Shown here: piece after piece, positions 15,168-22,577 of the stretch
How positions within the stretch are numbered: position 1 is the stretch's first letter
Layout of the letters: each line of letters opens with the position of its first letter
Assembly: GCA_964472725.1 (NCBI GenBank)
Contig: CAYYLZ010000017.1
Coordinates: 1 to 37,593, forward strand
Origin: RGIG6375 sp964472725
GTDB taxonomy: Bacteria; Bacillota; Clostridia; Oscillospirales; Oscillospiraceae
Direction: 5' to 3'
DNA length: 37,593 nt
The notes under the pieces: generated by a model
What the model was told of the DNA's origin: nothing
The model's input: the letters and a program-made list of their open reading frames with translations, nothing else
The model's database searches: none
Made by a program: the position numbers and the translations under genes

Positions 15168-16226
15168 TTATTCTGTTATTTCCCTGATGGCGGCGATGAG
15201 GGTGTCCATCTCCTCGTCGGTACCCACGCTTATGCGCAGGAATCGGTCGATGCGGGGCTTTTTGAAATAGCGAACCAGTATGCCCCGCTCGCGGAGCTTG
15301 GTGAAAAGCTCGCCGGCGGCGATTTGGGTAGGTTCGGCGAAGATGAAGTTGGTGGCGGAGGGCAGGCAGTTGAAGCCAAGCTCGGTAAGGGCGGAGATAC
15401 TGCGCTGACGGGTGGCGATGACCTTGTCACAGCAAGCTTTGAAATACTCCCGGTCGGCAATGGCGGCGGCACCGCCCGCGATAGCAGCGCGGTCAAGGGT
15501 ATAGGAATTGATGGAGTTCTTGACGGTATTCAGCGCAGAAATAAGGCTCTCATTACCCATGGCCCAGCCCACGCGGAGACCCGCAAGAGAATAGGACTTA
15601 CTTGTGGTGCGCACGATAAGCACATTGGGGTACTTATTTATCAGCGGCAGAGCGCTCTCGCCGCCGAAGTCCACGTAAGCCTCGTCCACGATAACGACGG
15701 AGTCGGGATTGCCCGCCACTATGCGCTCGATAGCATCAAGAGGCAGTGCAATACCCGTGGGTGCGTTGGGATTGGCGATGATAACGCCGCCGTTGGGCTT
15801 GAGCAGCTCGTCAACGGGCACGGAAAAATCCTCGTTAAGCGCCACGGTTTCGTAGGGTACCTGATAAAGGTCGGCGTATACGGGATAAAAGCTGTAGGTA
15901 ATATCCGGGAAAAGTATGGTTTTATCCGTATCGAAGAAGGCGGGGAAGCACATTGCCAGCACTTCGTCGGAACCATTGCCCACAAAAACCTGTTCCTTTT
16001 CCAGCCCGAAGCAGTCGGCGATGGTCTCCACCACCGCGTAGCATTCCGGGTCGGGATAGAGGCGCATGGCCTCGCCTATTGCACCCGCCATGGCCTCGAT
16101 GGCCTTGGGTGAGGGCGGATAGGGATTTTCGTTGGTATTGAGCTTTATATACCGCCTGTCCTTGGGCTGCTCACCGGGCACGTAGGCTTCAAGTTCCTGT
16201 ATTCTTTTGCTCCAGTATTTTTTCAT
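15168..16226 (-). CDS. hisC: Histidinol-phosphate aminotransferase family protein
   Basis: 352 residues, a fold-type I PLP aminotransferase. HisC exchanges the amino group between histidinol phosphate and 2-oxoglutarate in histidine synthesis. Seen: LNTNENPYPPSP near the N-terminus, VGNGSDEVL, the ANPNAPTG motif, VDEAYVDF, and the PLP lysine in RTTSKSYSLAGLRVGW (Lys210), with the C-terminal RISVGTDEEMD. The start overlaps the DUF951 stop by one base (TAATG). No other his gene is nearby, so a related aminotransferase role (aromatic or cobamide side chain) cannot be excluded. Confidence 0.88.
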   Translation of the reverse strand: MKKYWSKRIQELEAYVPGEQPKDRRYIKLNTNENPYPPSPKAIEAMAGAIGEAMRLYPDPECYAVVETIADCFGLEKEQVFVGNGSDEVLAMCFPAFFDTDKTILFPDITYSFYPVYADLYQVPYETVALNEDFSVPVDELLKPNGGVIIANPNAPTGIALPLDAIERIVAGNPDSVVIVDEAYVDFGGESALPLINKYPNVLIVRTTSKSYSLAGLRVGWAMGNESLISALNTVKNSINSYTLDRAAIAGGAAAIADREYFKACCDKVIATRQRSISALTELGFNCLPSATNFIFAEPTQIAAGELFTKLRERGILVRYFKKPRIDRFLRISVGTDEEMDTLIAAIREITE

Positions 16227-16417
16227 TAGGATTGCTCCTCGATACTCTCAATTTTTTTGATATTCTTCTCCACCTTGCTGCGGGGCAGCATAAGCTCATG
16301 GCCGCAGCCCTGGCAGACTATTTTGAAGTCCGCGCCTATACGTGTCACCTTCCAGCGCTCGCTGCCGCAGGGGTGCTTCTTTTTCAGAGTAAGGATATCG
16401 CCCACATTTATGTTCAT
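16226..16417 (-). CDS. DUF951 family protein
   Basis: 63 residues. The family (pfam06107) is small, conserved in Firmicutes and of unknown function. Seen: MNINVGDILTLKKKHPCG, the CxxC pair in VCQGCGHELMLPRSKVEK, with a further cysteine at HPCG that could form a metal site. The ATG at 16417 was chosen over one 45 bases upstream because it has a GGAG 8 bases before it and matches the family start. It is coupled to the hisC-like gene through a TAATG overlap. Confidence 0.88.
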   Translation of the reverse strand: MNINVGDILTLKKKHPCGSERWKVTRIGADFKIVCQGCGHELMLPRSKVEKNIKKIESIEEQS

Positions 16418-16445
16418 GGCAGTTTCTCCGTAATAATTTAAGTCA

Positions 16446-16490
16446 TCCGGGGCATACTTCACTTATCGACAAATGAAAGGAATGCCCGGA
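16446..16490. repeat. Inverted repeat with a 0A-like box in a divergent promoter region
   Basis: Arms TCCGGGGCAT (16446-16455) and ATGCCCGGA (16482-16490), one unpaired G. The centre contains ATCGACAAA (16465-16473), which on the minus strand reads TTTGTCGAT, 8 of 9 to the Spo0A consensus. It lies between the divergent DUF951 and 123-residue genes. It may be an operator or a leader hairpin; unproven. Confidence 0.4.
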
Positions 16491-16491
16491 T

Positions 16492-16863
16492 ATGTCGCTG
16501 AACATTTACGCCAGCTTTGAAAACCGCGATGCCGCGGAACGCGCCGCGGCGCGCATGAGAAGAAAGGGTATCGCTTTCCGCTTTGCCCTGCAGGACGGCT
16601 ATGACCCTTCCGCATCTGATCTTCGGGCGGCTCACGCCTCGGTGAGTCTGCTGTTCCCCTATCGTCCGCCCTTTGCCTCCAATGAGTTTACAAGCTCACC
16701 CGTTCATTGGGATATAGGCAAGGCAGTATATACCTCCGATACGCTGGGTATGCCCCTTTATCCCGGTGGCAATACCACTCACGCCAAGATAACCGTTGAC
16801 GACGAGCACCTTGAGGCGGCGCGGAGCATTCTCCTCAACTGCGGAGCTTATGACCTGAGGTAA
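16492..16863 (+). CDS. Uncharacterised protein, 123 residues
   Basis: Family not recognised. The head (NIYASFENRDAAERAAARMRRKGI) and the tail (AKITVDDEHLEAARSILLNCGA) look like two related strand-helix units of a ferredoxin-like fold, separated by a proline-rich middle. No signal peptide or membrane segment. An AAAGG lies 11 bases before the ATG. The stop is one base from the convergent rarA stop. Base composition matches its neighbours, so it seems to be a resident gene. Confidence 0.7.
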   Translation: MSLNIYASFENRDAAERAAARMRRKGIAFRFALQDGYDPSASDLRAAHASVSLLFPYRPPFASNEFTSSPVHWDIGKAVYTSDTLGMPLYPGGNTTHAKITVDDEHLEAARSILLNCGAYDLR

Positions 16864-16864
16864 T

Positions 16865-18127
16865 TCACCTCTTCTTTATTTCGTCCCAATACTTTTTCGC
16901 GGCCTGCTCGGTCTTGTTATCGCCGAATTCGTAATACTTTCTGTCCTTGACCGCGTCGGGCAAATACTGCTGCTCCACATAATGATTTTTGAAATCGTGG
17001 GCGTATTTATAACTCTCCACCTTTTCCACCTCCGCGCCGTCGGCATGGACGTTCTTCAGGTGGCGGGGTGTATCGCCGGTTCGTCCGGCCTTCACGTCGG
17101 CCATTGCCATTTTGATAGCGCTCACCGCGGAGTTGGATTTGGGCGCTGTGGCAAGGAGTATGGTGGCCTCGGCCAGAGGTATCTGCGCCTCGGGCAGACC
17201 CAGCTCACGGGCAGAGTCCACGCAGGCCTTTACGATGCTGATAGCCTGGGGGTAAGCAAGGCCTATATCCTCCGCCGCAATAACCAACAGGCGACGGCAG
17301 GGGGATATCATATCCCCAGCCTCAAGAAGTCGGGCAAGGTAATGCACGGCGGCGTCCGGGTCGGAGCCGCGTATGGACTTCTGAAAGGCCGAGAGCAGGT
17401 CGTAATGACCGTCGCCGTCCCTGTCGTAGCGAATAGCGCTGCGCTGGGCCACGGCCTTTGCGTCGTCAAGGCTGAGCAGCAATTTGCCGTCATTTTCCCG
17501 GGCGCCGTAGAACAGCAGCTCCACGCAGTTCATGGCCTTTCGCACGTCGCCGCCGCAGGCGAAGGCGATGAAGTCCGTTACTCCCGGTTCAGCTTCCCAG
17601 TTAAGGCCGTTTTTTTCGCCCATGATGCCCATGGCACGCTCAATTGCGGGAATGAGCGGCTTCGGCTCGATGGCCTTGAACTCAAAGACGGTGGAACGGC
17701 TGAGAATGGCGTTATAAACGTAAAAGTAAGGGTTCTCCGTAGTGGAGGCGATAAGGCTTATCTTGCCGTTCTCTATGTGCTCCAGCAGCGACTGTTGCTG
17801 CTTTTTATTGAAGTACTGTATCTCGTCCAGGTACAGCAGCACCCCGTTTGGGGCGAGCATCGTATCAAGGCTGTCGATAACCGCCTTGATATCCCCTATA
17901 CCTGCTGTGGTGGCGTTGAGCTTATGCAGGTTGCGCTGGGTCTTTTCGGCAATTATGCTCGCAACAGTGGTCTTGCCCACGCCGGAGGGGCCGTAAAATA
18001 TGAGATTGGGTATTTGTCCGCTTTCGATAATGCGGCGCAGCATACCGCTTTTACCGAGAATATGCTCCTGCCCTACCACATCGTCAAGGGATTTGGGGCG
18101 TATCTCGTCTGCCAGCGGTCTGTACAT
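16865..18127 (-). CDS. rarA: Replication-associated recombination ATPase RarA (MgsA)
   Basis: 420 residues, the usual length. RarA is a AAA+ ATPase of the clamp-loader type that acts at stalled replication forks. Seen: RPKSLDDVVGQEHILG, Walker A GPSGVGKTT (46-54), Walker B LLYLDEIQYFNKKQQQ, sensor-1 STTENP, the arginine-finger segment ILSRSTVFEF, and the family's C-terminal domain with SAFQKSIRGSDPDAAVHYLARLL and RHLKN. A GAGGTG site lies before the ATG. It is transcribed alone from its own promoter. Confidence 0.96.
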   Translation of the reverse strand: MYRPLADEIRPKSLDDVVGQEHILGKSGMLRRIIESGQIPNLIFYGPSGVGKTTVASIIAEKTQRNLHKLNATTAGIGDIKAVIDSLDTMLAPNGVLLYLDEIQYFNKKQQQSLLEHIENGKISLIASTTENPYFYVYNAILSRSTVFEFKAIEPKPLIPAIERAMGIMGEKNGLNWEAEPGVTDFIAFACGGDVRKAMNCVELLFYGARENDGKLLLSLDDAKAVAQRSAIRYDRDGDGHYDLLSAFQKSIRGSDPDAAVHYLARLLEAGDMISPCRRLLVIAAEDIGLAYPQAISIVKACVDSARELGLPEAQIPLAEATILLATAPKSNSAVSAIKMAMADVKAGRTGDTPRHLKNVHADGAEVEKVESYKYAHDFKNHYVEQQYLPDAVKDRKYYEFGDNKTEQAAKKYWDEIKKR

Positions 18128-18158
18128 AAGCGTTCACCTCTTTCTTACAGTAAATTAT

Positions 18159-18187
18159 ATTATATTCTTTTTCTTTTCGTATTACAA
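18159..18187 (-). promoter_or_regulatory. Sigma-A promoter of rarA
   Basis: Minus strand: TTGTAA (18187-18182), 17-bp spacer, TATAAT (18164-18159). Confidence 0.7.
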
Positions 18188-18210
18188 TACGGAAACGTAA
18201 TTTTCACCTG

Positions 18211-18239
18211 TTTACTCGGCCGTGATTTTCATGTATAAT
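18211..18239 (+). promoter_or_regulatory. Sigma-A promoter of nth
   Basis: TTTACT (18211-18216), 17-bp spacer, consensus TATAAT (18234-18239), 23 bases before the nth start. Confidence 0.65.
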
Positions 18240-18262
18240 TATAAGGCAGAGGTGATACATAC

Positions 18263-18883
18263 ATGAAAGAAACCGCGCTGAAAATAGTTGAGCTTTTGGA
18301 GCAGGAGTACCCCGAAGCCTACTGCTCCCTTGAATACGAAAAGGACTACGAGCTGCTTTTCGCCACCCGCCTTGCGGCTCAGTGCACCGACGAGCGTGTA
18401 AACAAGGTAACGCCCACCCTCTATTCACGCTACCCCAGCCTTGAAGCGTTGGCGGAGGCCAAGGTAGAGGACGTGGAGGAAATAATCCGCTCCTGCGGCT
18501 TTTTCCACACCAAGGCGCGGGACATAATCGCAGCCTCCCAGATGCTTTTAGTGGACTACGGCGGCGTTGTGCCGGACAATATGGAGGATCTTCTGAAGCT
18601 GCCCGGTGTAGGCCGCAAGACGGCCAACATAATCCTCGGCGACGTTTACCACAAGCCCGCCGTAGTTACCGACACCCACTGCATTCGCCTTGCAAACCGC
18701 ATGGGTCTTGCCGTAGGCAAGGAGCCCTACAAGGTGGAAATGCAGCTGGCGGAGCTTATCCCGCCGGAAAAACAGTCCGATTTCTGCCACCGGCTGGTGC
18801 TCCATGGACGCGCCGTCTGCTCCGCACGCAAGCCCACCTGCGAGCTTTGCGTGCTCCACGATGTCTGCGCAAGGAAGTTGTAA
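18263..18883 (+). CDS. nth: Endonuclease III, DNA glycosylase/AP lyase
   Basis: 206 residues. It removes oxidised pyrimidines from DNA and cuts the abasic site. Seen: the helix-hairpin-helix LPGVGRKTANIILG with catalytic Lys119, catalytic Asp137 in VVTDTHCIRLANRMGL, and four cysteines spaced C-x6-C-x2-C-x5-C at the C-terminus for the 4Fe-4S cluster. GAGGTG precedes the ATG. All key residues are present. It is divergent from rarA, another genome-maintenance gene. Confidence 0.96.
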   Translation: MKETALKIVELLEQEYPEAYCSLEYEKDYELLFATRLAAQCTDERVNKVTPTLYSRYPSLEALAEAKVEDVEEIIRSCGFFHTKARDIIAASQMLLVDYGGVVPDNMEDLLKLPGVGRKTANIILGDVYHKPAVVTDTHCIRLANRMGLAVGKEPYKVEMQLAELIPPEKQSDFCHRLVLHGRAVCSARKPTCELCVLHDVCARKL

Positions 18884-18900
18884 GAAATACCTATAGGAAA

Positions 18901-18926
18901 AGGTGGGAGCGCTGGCGCTCCCACCT
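18901..18926. terminator. Terminator of nth, also facing the convergent small gene
   Basis: A perfect 11-bp stem (AGGTGGGAGCG / CGCTCCCACCT) with loop CTGG, then TATTTTTC on the plus strand; on the minus strand it is followed by TTTTCC. Confidence 0.9.
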
Positions 18927-18932
18927 TATTTT

Positions 18933-19214
18933 TCATTCACTTCTTCCGCTATATACCGCGGCAAGTTCCATTGACGTTATGTCCTCGAAAGGACCGGCTG
19001 CGCCGAACTCGGTCATGCAGGCAATTACATCTTTCTCGCCTGCACCGTGCTCCACCACAAGAACTACGCTTCTGTGGTCAGGATACATCTCCCTGAGGGG
19101 AGCAATGTTCCAGCAAATCACCAAGCGGCCATCGTCCTCGCTTTTGTCGCCACCCAAAAACTCCACGGCGCTCATGGTCCAAAGGCCGCTGCTGCCGGTA
19201 TATCTGATTGCCAT
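18933..19214 (-). CDS. Uncharacterised protein, 93 residues
   Basis: Family not recognised. It starts MAIRYTGSSGLWTMSAVEFLGG and continues with short strands and helices (RLVICWNIAPLREM, SVVLVVEHGAG, VIACMTEFGAAG). Soluble, acidic, no signal peptide. The ATG at 19214 has AAAGGAG 9 bases upstream; the longer reading from 19253 starts inside the promoter. It has its own near-consensus promoter and shares a terminator with nth, so it is probably a real and well-expressed gene. Confidence 0.75.
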   Translation of the reverse strand: MAIRYTGSSGLWTMSAVEFLGGDKSEDDGRLVICWNIAPLREMYPDHRSVVLVVEHGAGEKDVIACMTEFGAAGPFEDITSMELAAVYSGRSE

Positions 19215-19243
19215 ATATACTCGCTCCTTTCGGTTTTTATAAA

Positions 19244-19272
19244 ATTTTATCAAGCTTCGCTTATTCTGTCAA
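19244..19272 (-). promoter_or_regulatory. Sigma-A promoter of the 93-residue gene
   Basis: Minus strand: consensus TTGACA (19272-19267), 17-bp spacer, TAAAAT (19249-19244). Confidence 0.8.
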
Positions 19273-19280
19273 TCCGGCAA

Positions 19281-19309
19281 AAAGCCTGCACCACATCGGT
19301 GCAGGCTTT
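19281..19309 (-). terminator. Terminator of the rsmH-mazG-like operon
   Basis: A perfect 12-bp stem (AAAGCCTGCACC / GGTGCAGGCTTT) with loop GATGT on the minus strand, then a short T run. It starts 3 bases after the MazG-like stop codon. Confidence 0.85.
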
Positions 19310-19312
19310 CTT

Positions 19313-19648
19313 TTACAGTTCGGTATATTTTTCGCTTCTGCCCTTGGCTTTTTCTACAGGATATTTTTCCTCGTTGCGGGCAATTTTGGCATTCAAAATC
19401 TCGTCGGGGTCAAGGCCGCAGACATCGGCCATCAGCAGGCAATAGCTGAGTACGTCGGCAAGCTCTTCCTTAATTTTCTCCAGCTTATCCGCCCGCTCCA
19501 TATCCGCACCGCTCCACTGAAAAACCTCCAACAGCTCGGCAGCCTCAAGGCTGAGGGATATGGCAAGATCCTTGGGCGTATGGAACTTCCGCCAATCCCG
19601 GTCGTCCCGGAATTTCAGCAGCTTTTTAACGGTTTCTTCTCGTATCAT
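19313..19648 (-). CDS. MazG-like nucleotide pyrophosphohydrolase
   Basis: 111 residues, a single all-alpha MazG-type domain (MazG-like / RS21-C6 group). These enzymes cleave nucleoside triphosphates to the monophosphate and pyrophosphate, often removing damaged nucleotides. Seen: the metal-binding motif SLEAAELLEVFQW (ExxE) and EELADVLSYCLLMAD (ExxD), plus a basic tail. GAGGTG precedes the ATG and overlaps the rsmH stop, so the pair is co-transcribed. The exact substrate is not predictable. Confidence 0.88.
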   Translation of the reverse strand: MIREETVKKLLKFRDDRDWRKFHTPKDLAISLSLEAAELLEVFQWSGADMERADKLEKIKEELADVLSYCLLMADVCGLDPDEILNAKIARNEEKYPVEKAKGRSEKYTEL

Positions 19649-19657
19649 CTTGTCACC

Positions 19658-20701
19658 TCATGCCATTATCGCCCAGCGCAGCTTGGTGGAACGGGCGCGG
19701 GGATTGCGGAAACATTCCTCTGGGGTGGGACGGATAACGTCCCGGGCTATCTCGCCGAAAACGCCCTCGTTATAATACTGCTTGAAAGCCTTCTTCACCA
19801 GTCTGTCCTCCCCGGAATGGAAGGTCAGTATAGCGATGCGCCCGCCGCTTTTCATCACCGTGGGCAGCTTTTCAAGGAACTGATAAAGCACCTCGAACTC
19901 ACTGTTTACGTCTATGCGCAGAGCCTGAAAGGTGCGCTGACAGGCTTTTTTGACCTCTTCCTTGCGTTTGGCGGCGGGCAGGAAGCTAAGGGCTTCGGAC
20001 ACGGTATCCGCCAGTTGCTTTGTTGTAGCTATCTCGCCGTCACGGCGCAGGCGCTTGGAAATTGCGCGGGCAATTTCATTGGCGTAAGGCTCATCGGAAT
20101 TTTCCACCAGCAGGTTTTCAAGCTCGCTCATGGTCAGTTCAAACAGGCGCTGAGATGCGGGCGTGCCGCTGCTGGGATCAAGGCGCAGGTCGAGAGGGCC
20201 ATCGTACTTAAAGGAGAAGCCCCGCTCGGGGTTGTCTATCTGCATAGAAGACACACCCAGGTCGGCCAGGGCGAAGTCAAACTTCACCCCGGGAGCGACC
20301 TCGTCAAGGCGGGCAAAATTTATATTCCTTATGGTAATGCGCTCGGCTCCGTAACCGGCGTCCTCAAGACGCTGACGTGTCTTGGCCGACTCAATGGGGT
20401 CAACGTCCGTGGCATAAAGATGGCCGCTGCCCTCCAGCTTTTCCAGCATTTTGCGGCTGTGGCCGCCGTAGCCCAGAGTGGCGTCGTAGCCTGTCTGCCC
20501 GGGCTGTATCTGCAGAAACTCCAGTATTTCATCGACCATGATGGGAATATGCATTCCCGCGGGGGTCTTGCCGGAGTTTACGATATGCTCTATCTCGCCG
20601 GCGTACTTTTCCGGCTGAAGCTCCTTATATTTCTCGCTGAATTTTCTCGGGTGCGTACCCTTATAGCGCACTCGGCGCTTATGCTCTTTTTGTTCGTCCA
20701 T
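19658..20701 (-). CDS. rsmH: RsmH-family 16S rRNA (cytosine-N4) methyltransferase
   Basis: 347 residues. RsmH methylates C1402 of 16S rRNA with S-adenosylmethionine. Seen: HIPIMVDEILEFL, the SAM-binding DATLGYGGHS, DLGVSSMQIDNPERGFSF, GPLDLRLD, ILTFHSGEDRLVKKAF and the C-terminal NPRARSTKLRWA. A basic N-terminal extension of about 50 residues precedes the catalytic domain; it is supported by a GGGAGG site 7 bases before the ATG at 20701. The gene lies outside the cell-division cluster where rsmH usually sits, so it may be a second copy. Confidence 0.88.
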   Translation of the reverse strand: MDEQKEHKRRVRYKGTHPRKFSEKYKELQPEKYAGEIEHIVNSGKTPAGMHIPIMVDEILEFLQIQPGQTGYDATLGYGGHSRKMLEKLEGSGHLYATDVDPIESAKTRQRLEDAGYGAERITIRNINFARLDEVAPGVKFDFALADLGVSSMQIDNPERGFSFKYDGPLDLRLDPSSGTPASQRLFELTMSELENLLVENSDEPYANEIARAISKRLRRDGEIATTKQLADTVSEALSFLPAAKRKEEVKKACQRTFQALRIDVNSEFEVLYQFLEKLPTVMKSGGRIAILTFHSGEDRLVKKAFKQYYNEGVFGEIARDVIRPTPEECFRNPRARSTKLRWAIMA

Positions 20702-20728
20702 GGGGCAACCTCCCGCAGTTTTTTCTTC

Positions 20729-20757
20729 ATTGTATCAAATATGCGGTAGCTTGGCAA
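20729..20757 (-). promoter_or_regulatory. Sigma-A promoter of rsmH-mazG-like
   Basis: Minus strand: TTGCCA (20757-20752), 17-bp spacer, TACAAT (20734-20729). It touches the end of dpaB. Confidence 0.7.
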
Positions 20758-20758
20758 G

Positions 20759-21322
20759 TCACAGCAATATTGGCTGTATCTGCCGCTCCAGCAGGGCAGC
20801 GGCAAGGGTCTCCGGCACCTTCGTGAAATCGGCTATCAGCGAGGTGGGTTTGTTCTCTGGGTCGTCCTGCCCGAAGGGCACGAAGTAGACGTTCTTCTTA
20901 TTCAGCAGCACCGCAATATTCCCCGCCGCCGTGCCCAGACCGTCGTTGGTGGACACTGCCAGCACCACCGGTCTGCCGTTTCTCATGTGGGATTTATAGG
21001 CCATGGTCACGGCGGTGTCGGTTATTCCGTTAGCGATTTTCGCCAGCGTATTGCCCGTGCAGGGTGCAATAAGCAGTATGTCCAGCAGCTTTTTGGGGCC
21101 GATTGGCTCCACCTCGTTAAGTTCCCGCAGCACCGGGCGGCGGCAAATAAGCTCCGCCTGCCGCAGGAAATCCCCGGCGCAGCCGAAGCGGCTGTCCACC
21201 TTGGCGCTGGCGGGTGAAAAGATTGGCGTGACCTCGTATTCCGCCGACAGTTTTTCCATAAGGGGAAAGATTTTATCAAAGGTGCAGAATGAGCCGGTGA
21301 GGGCAAAACCGAGCCTCAGCAT
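20759..21322 (-). CDS. dpaB: Dipicolinate synthase subunit B
   Basis: 187 residues, a flavoprotein-like Rossmann fold. With DpaA it makes dipicolinic acid from dihydrodipicolinate in the mother cell; dipicolinate then fills the spore core. Seen: LGFALTGSFCTFDK, the LLIAPCTGNTLAKIANGITDTAV segment read in parts, MRNGRPVVLAVSTND, and NVYFVPFGQDDP. The ATG at 21322 overlaps the dpaA stop (TGATG); a GTG three bases earlier is an alternative start. The ribosome binding site AAAGGGG lies inside dpaA, so translation is coupled. Confidence 0.94.
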   Translation of the reverse strand: MLRLGFALTGSFCTFDKIFPLMEKLSAEYEVTPIFSPASAKVDSRFGCAGDFLRQAELICRRPVLRELNEVEPIGPKKLLDILLIAPCTGNTLAKIANGITDTAVTMAYKSHMRNGRPVVLAVSTNDGLGTAAGNIAVLLNKKNVYFVPFGQDDPENKPTSLIADFTKVPETLAAALLERQIQPILL

Positions 21323-22197
21323 CACAGCACGCCCCTTTCCGTCAGCAGATTATACACCGTGTCCCTGATGGCGGCTCCGGAGCTTACCGGCGCAACCTCA
21401 CCGGGCAGGCTCAGCGCCCATATCACCTTTACGCCCAACTGGGCAGCGGCTTCAAAGTCTATGCCGCCGGGTTTGGAGGCGAGGTCGATACACACGCCGC
21501 CCTTTTTCACAAGTGACAGCCGCCTGCGATCCATCACGGTGGCAGGAACGGTGTTGAAAATTACGTCCTGCTTGGCCAGCAGCGGTTCCAGCGCCGAGGT
21601 TTCCACGGCAGTGCAGCCGTTGGCTTTTATCCATGCAAGGTCGGCGGGTTTCCGCGCCGAGGCGGTGACCCATGCGCCCATGGCCTTCAGCTTGGCGGCA
21701 AGAAGTCTGCCGATGCGCCCGTAGCCTATTACCAACACTCTTGCCGAGCAAAGAGTTATAGGCGTTTCCTCCATGGCTATCTGCACCGCGCCCTCCGCCG
21801 TTGCGGCAGCGTTAGCGATTTTCAGCTCTTCCCGCAGGAAATAGTCCTCCGCCTGCAGCCCCAATTCCTCCGCGGTTTCCATAAATGATTTTCCCAGCCT
21901 GCCGCCGTAGACCGGCGTATGTACCGGCACGAACCGCAAAAGCTCTTCGGCGGATATCTTGCTAGCGGAAAGGGGCGTATTGAGCATGCCCGCCGAGTCC
22001 AGCGCGGGCAGGGGCAGCAGCACGCAGTCGGCGTCGGCAAAGGCCTTTTCTACGCTGACCGACTCCACGCCCTCTATTTCCGCCGCCTTTTCCATATAGC
22101 TTACATACACCCTGTGGCCGTCACGGGCAAGCATTGCCGCCAGCTGCGCCTGCCGCATATCGCCGCCGGCAAGGGCAAATTTAATTACCTTATCCAT
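21322..22197 (-). CDS. dpaA: Dipicolinate synthase subunit A
   Basis: 291 residues, an NAD(P)-binding Rossmann oxidoreductase. It pairs with DpaB to make dipicolinate. Seen: FALAGGDMRQAQLA at the N-terminus, typical of the family, the nucleotide-binding VLVIGYGRIGRLLA, and IDLASKPGGIDF near the end. The ATG at 22197 has a perfect GGAGG about 6 bases upstream; the longer reading from 22251 has no such site. Mother-cell (sigma-K) control is known in Bacillus, but I see no convincing sigma-K promoter in 22198-22340. The usual partners asd and dapG are not downstream. Confidence 0.95.
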   Translation of the reverse strand: MDKVIKFALAGGDMRQAQLAAMLARDGHRVYVSYMEKAAEIEGVESVSVEKAFADADCVLLPLPALDSAGMLNTPLSASKISAEELLRFVPVHTPVYGGRLGKSFMETAEELGLQAEDYFLREELKIANAAATAEGAVQIAMEETPITLCSARVLVIGYGRIGRLLAAKLKAMGAWVTASARKPADLAWIKANGCTAVETSALEPLLAKQDVIFNTVPATVMDRRRLSLVKKGGVCIDLASKPGGIDFEAAAQLGVKVIWALSLPGEVAPVSSGAAIRDTVYNLLTERGVL

Positions 22198-22295
22198 ATC
22201 ATACCTCCTGTTCTTAGTTTTTTCCTCCCATTCTATTCCGCAGCGGCTCAAAACGTGTTGAGTAACCCTGCCTCAACGCAAGGAATAGGATATCA

Positions 22296-22314
22296 GGGAA
22301 AAGTGGATTTTCCC
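22296..22314. promoter_or_regulatory. Possible operator upstream of feoAB
   Basis: Inverted repeat GGGAAAA-GTGGA-TTTTCCC, 27 bases before the feoA ATG, with a second pair GTTGAG/CTCAAC at 22257-22277. One of them could bind an iron-responsive repressor; neither matches a standard Fur or DtxR box. Confidence 0.3.
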
Positions 22315-22340
22315 GAGACCAATGTAAAGGAAGTTTTGAT

Positions 22341-22565
22341 ATGAACTTGAATGATATACAGCCCGGACAGCGGGCGACGGTTCTTGGTCTGCAGGCGGTT
22401 GGCTCCATGCGCCGCAGGCTTCTCGATATCGGGCTGGTAAACGGCACCACGGTGGAATGTCTTGGCAGAAGTCCCGGCGGCGACCCCTCCGCATTTCTCA
22501 TCCGCGGGGCGGTGATAGCAATTCGCTCCGAGGATTGCCGGGATATCCTCGTCCGGCCATGCTGA
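22341..22565 (+). CDS. feoA: FeoA ferrous iron transport protein
   Basis: 74 residues, a small SH3-like barrel protein that helps FeoB in ferrous iron uptake. Seen: LNDIQPGQRATVLGL, SMRRRLLDIGLVNGTTVEC, AFLIRGAVIAIRSED, the normal FeoA pattern. The ribosome binding site AAAGGAAG lies 8 bases before the ATG. The stop is 12 bases before feoB. Confidence 0.94.
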   Translation: MNLNDIQPGQRATVLGLQAVGSMRRRLLDIGLVNGTTVECLGRSPGGDPSAFLIRGAVIAIRSEDCRDILVRPC

Positions 22566-22577
22566 AGGTTGGCCGCC

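Noticed and set aside
22198..22285. A sigma-K or sigma-E promoter for dpaAB
   Set aside because: An AATAGAAT sequence resembles a mother-cell -10, but no matching -35 lies at the right distance; support is too weak for a feature.
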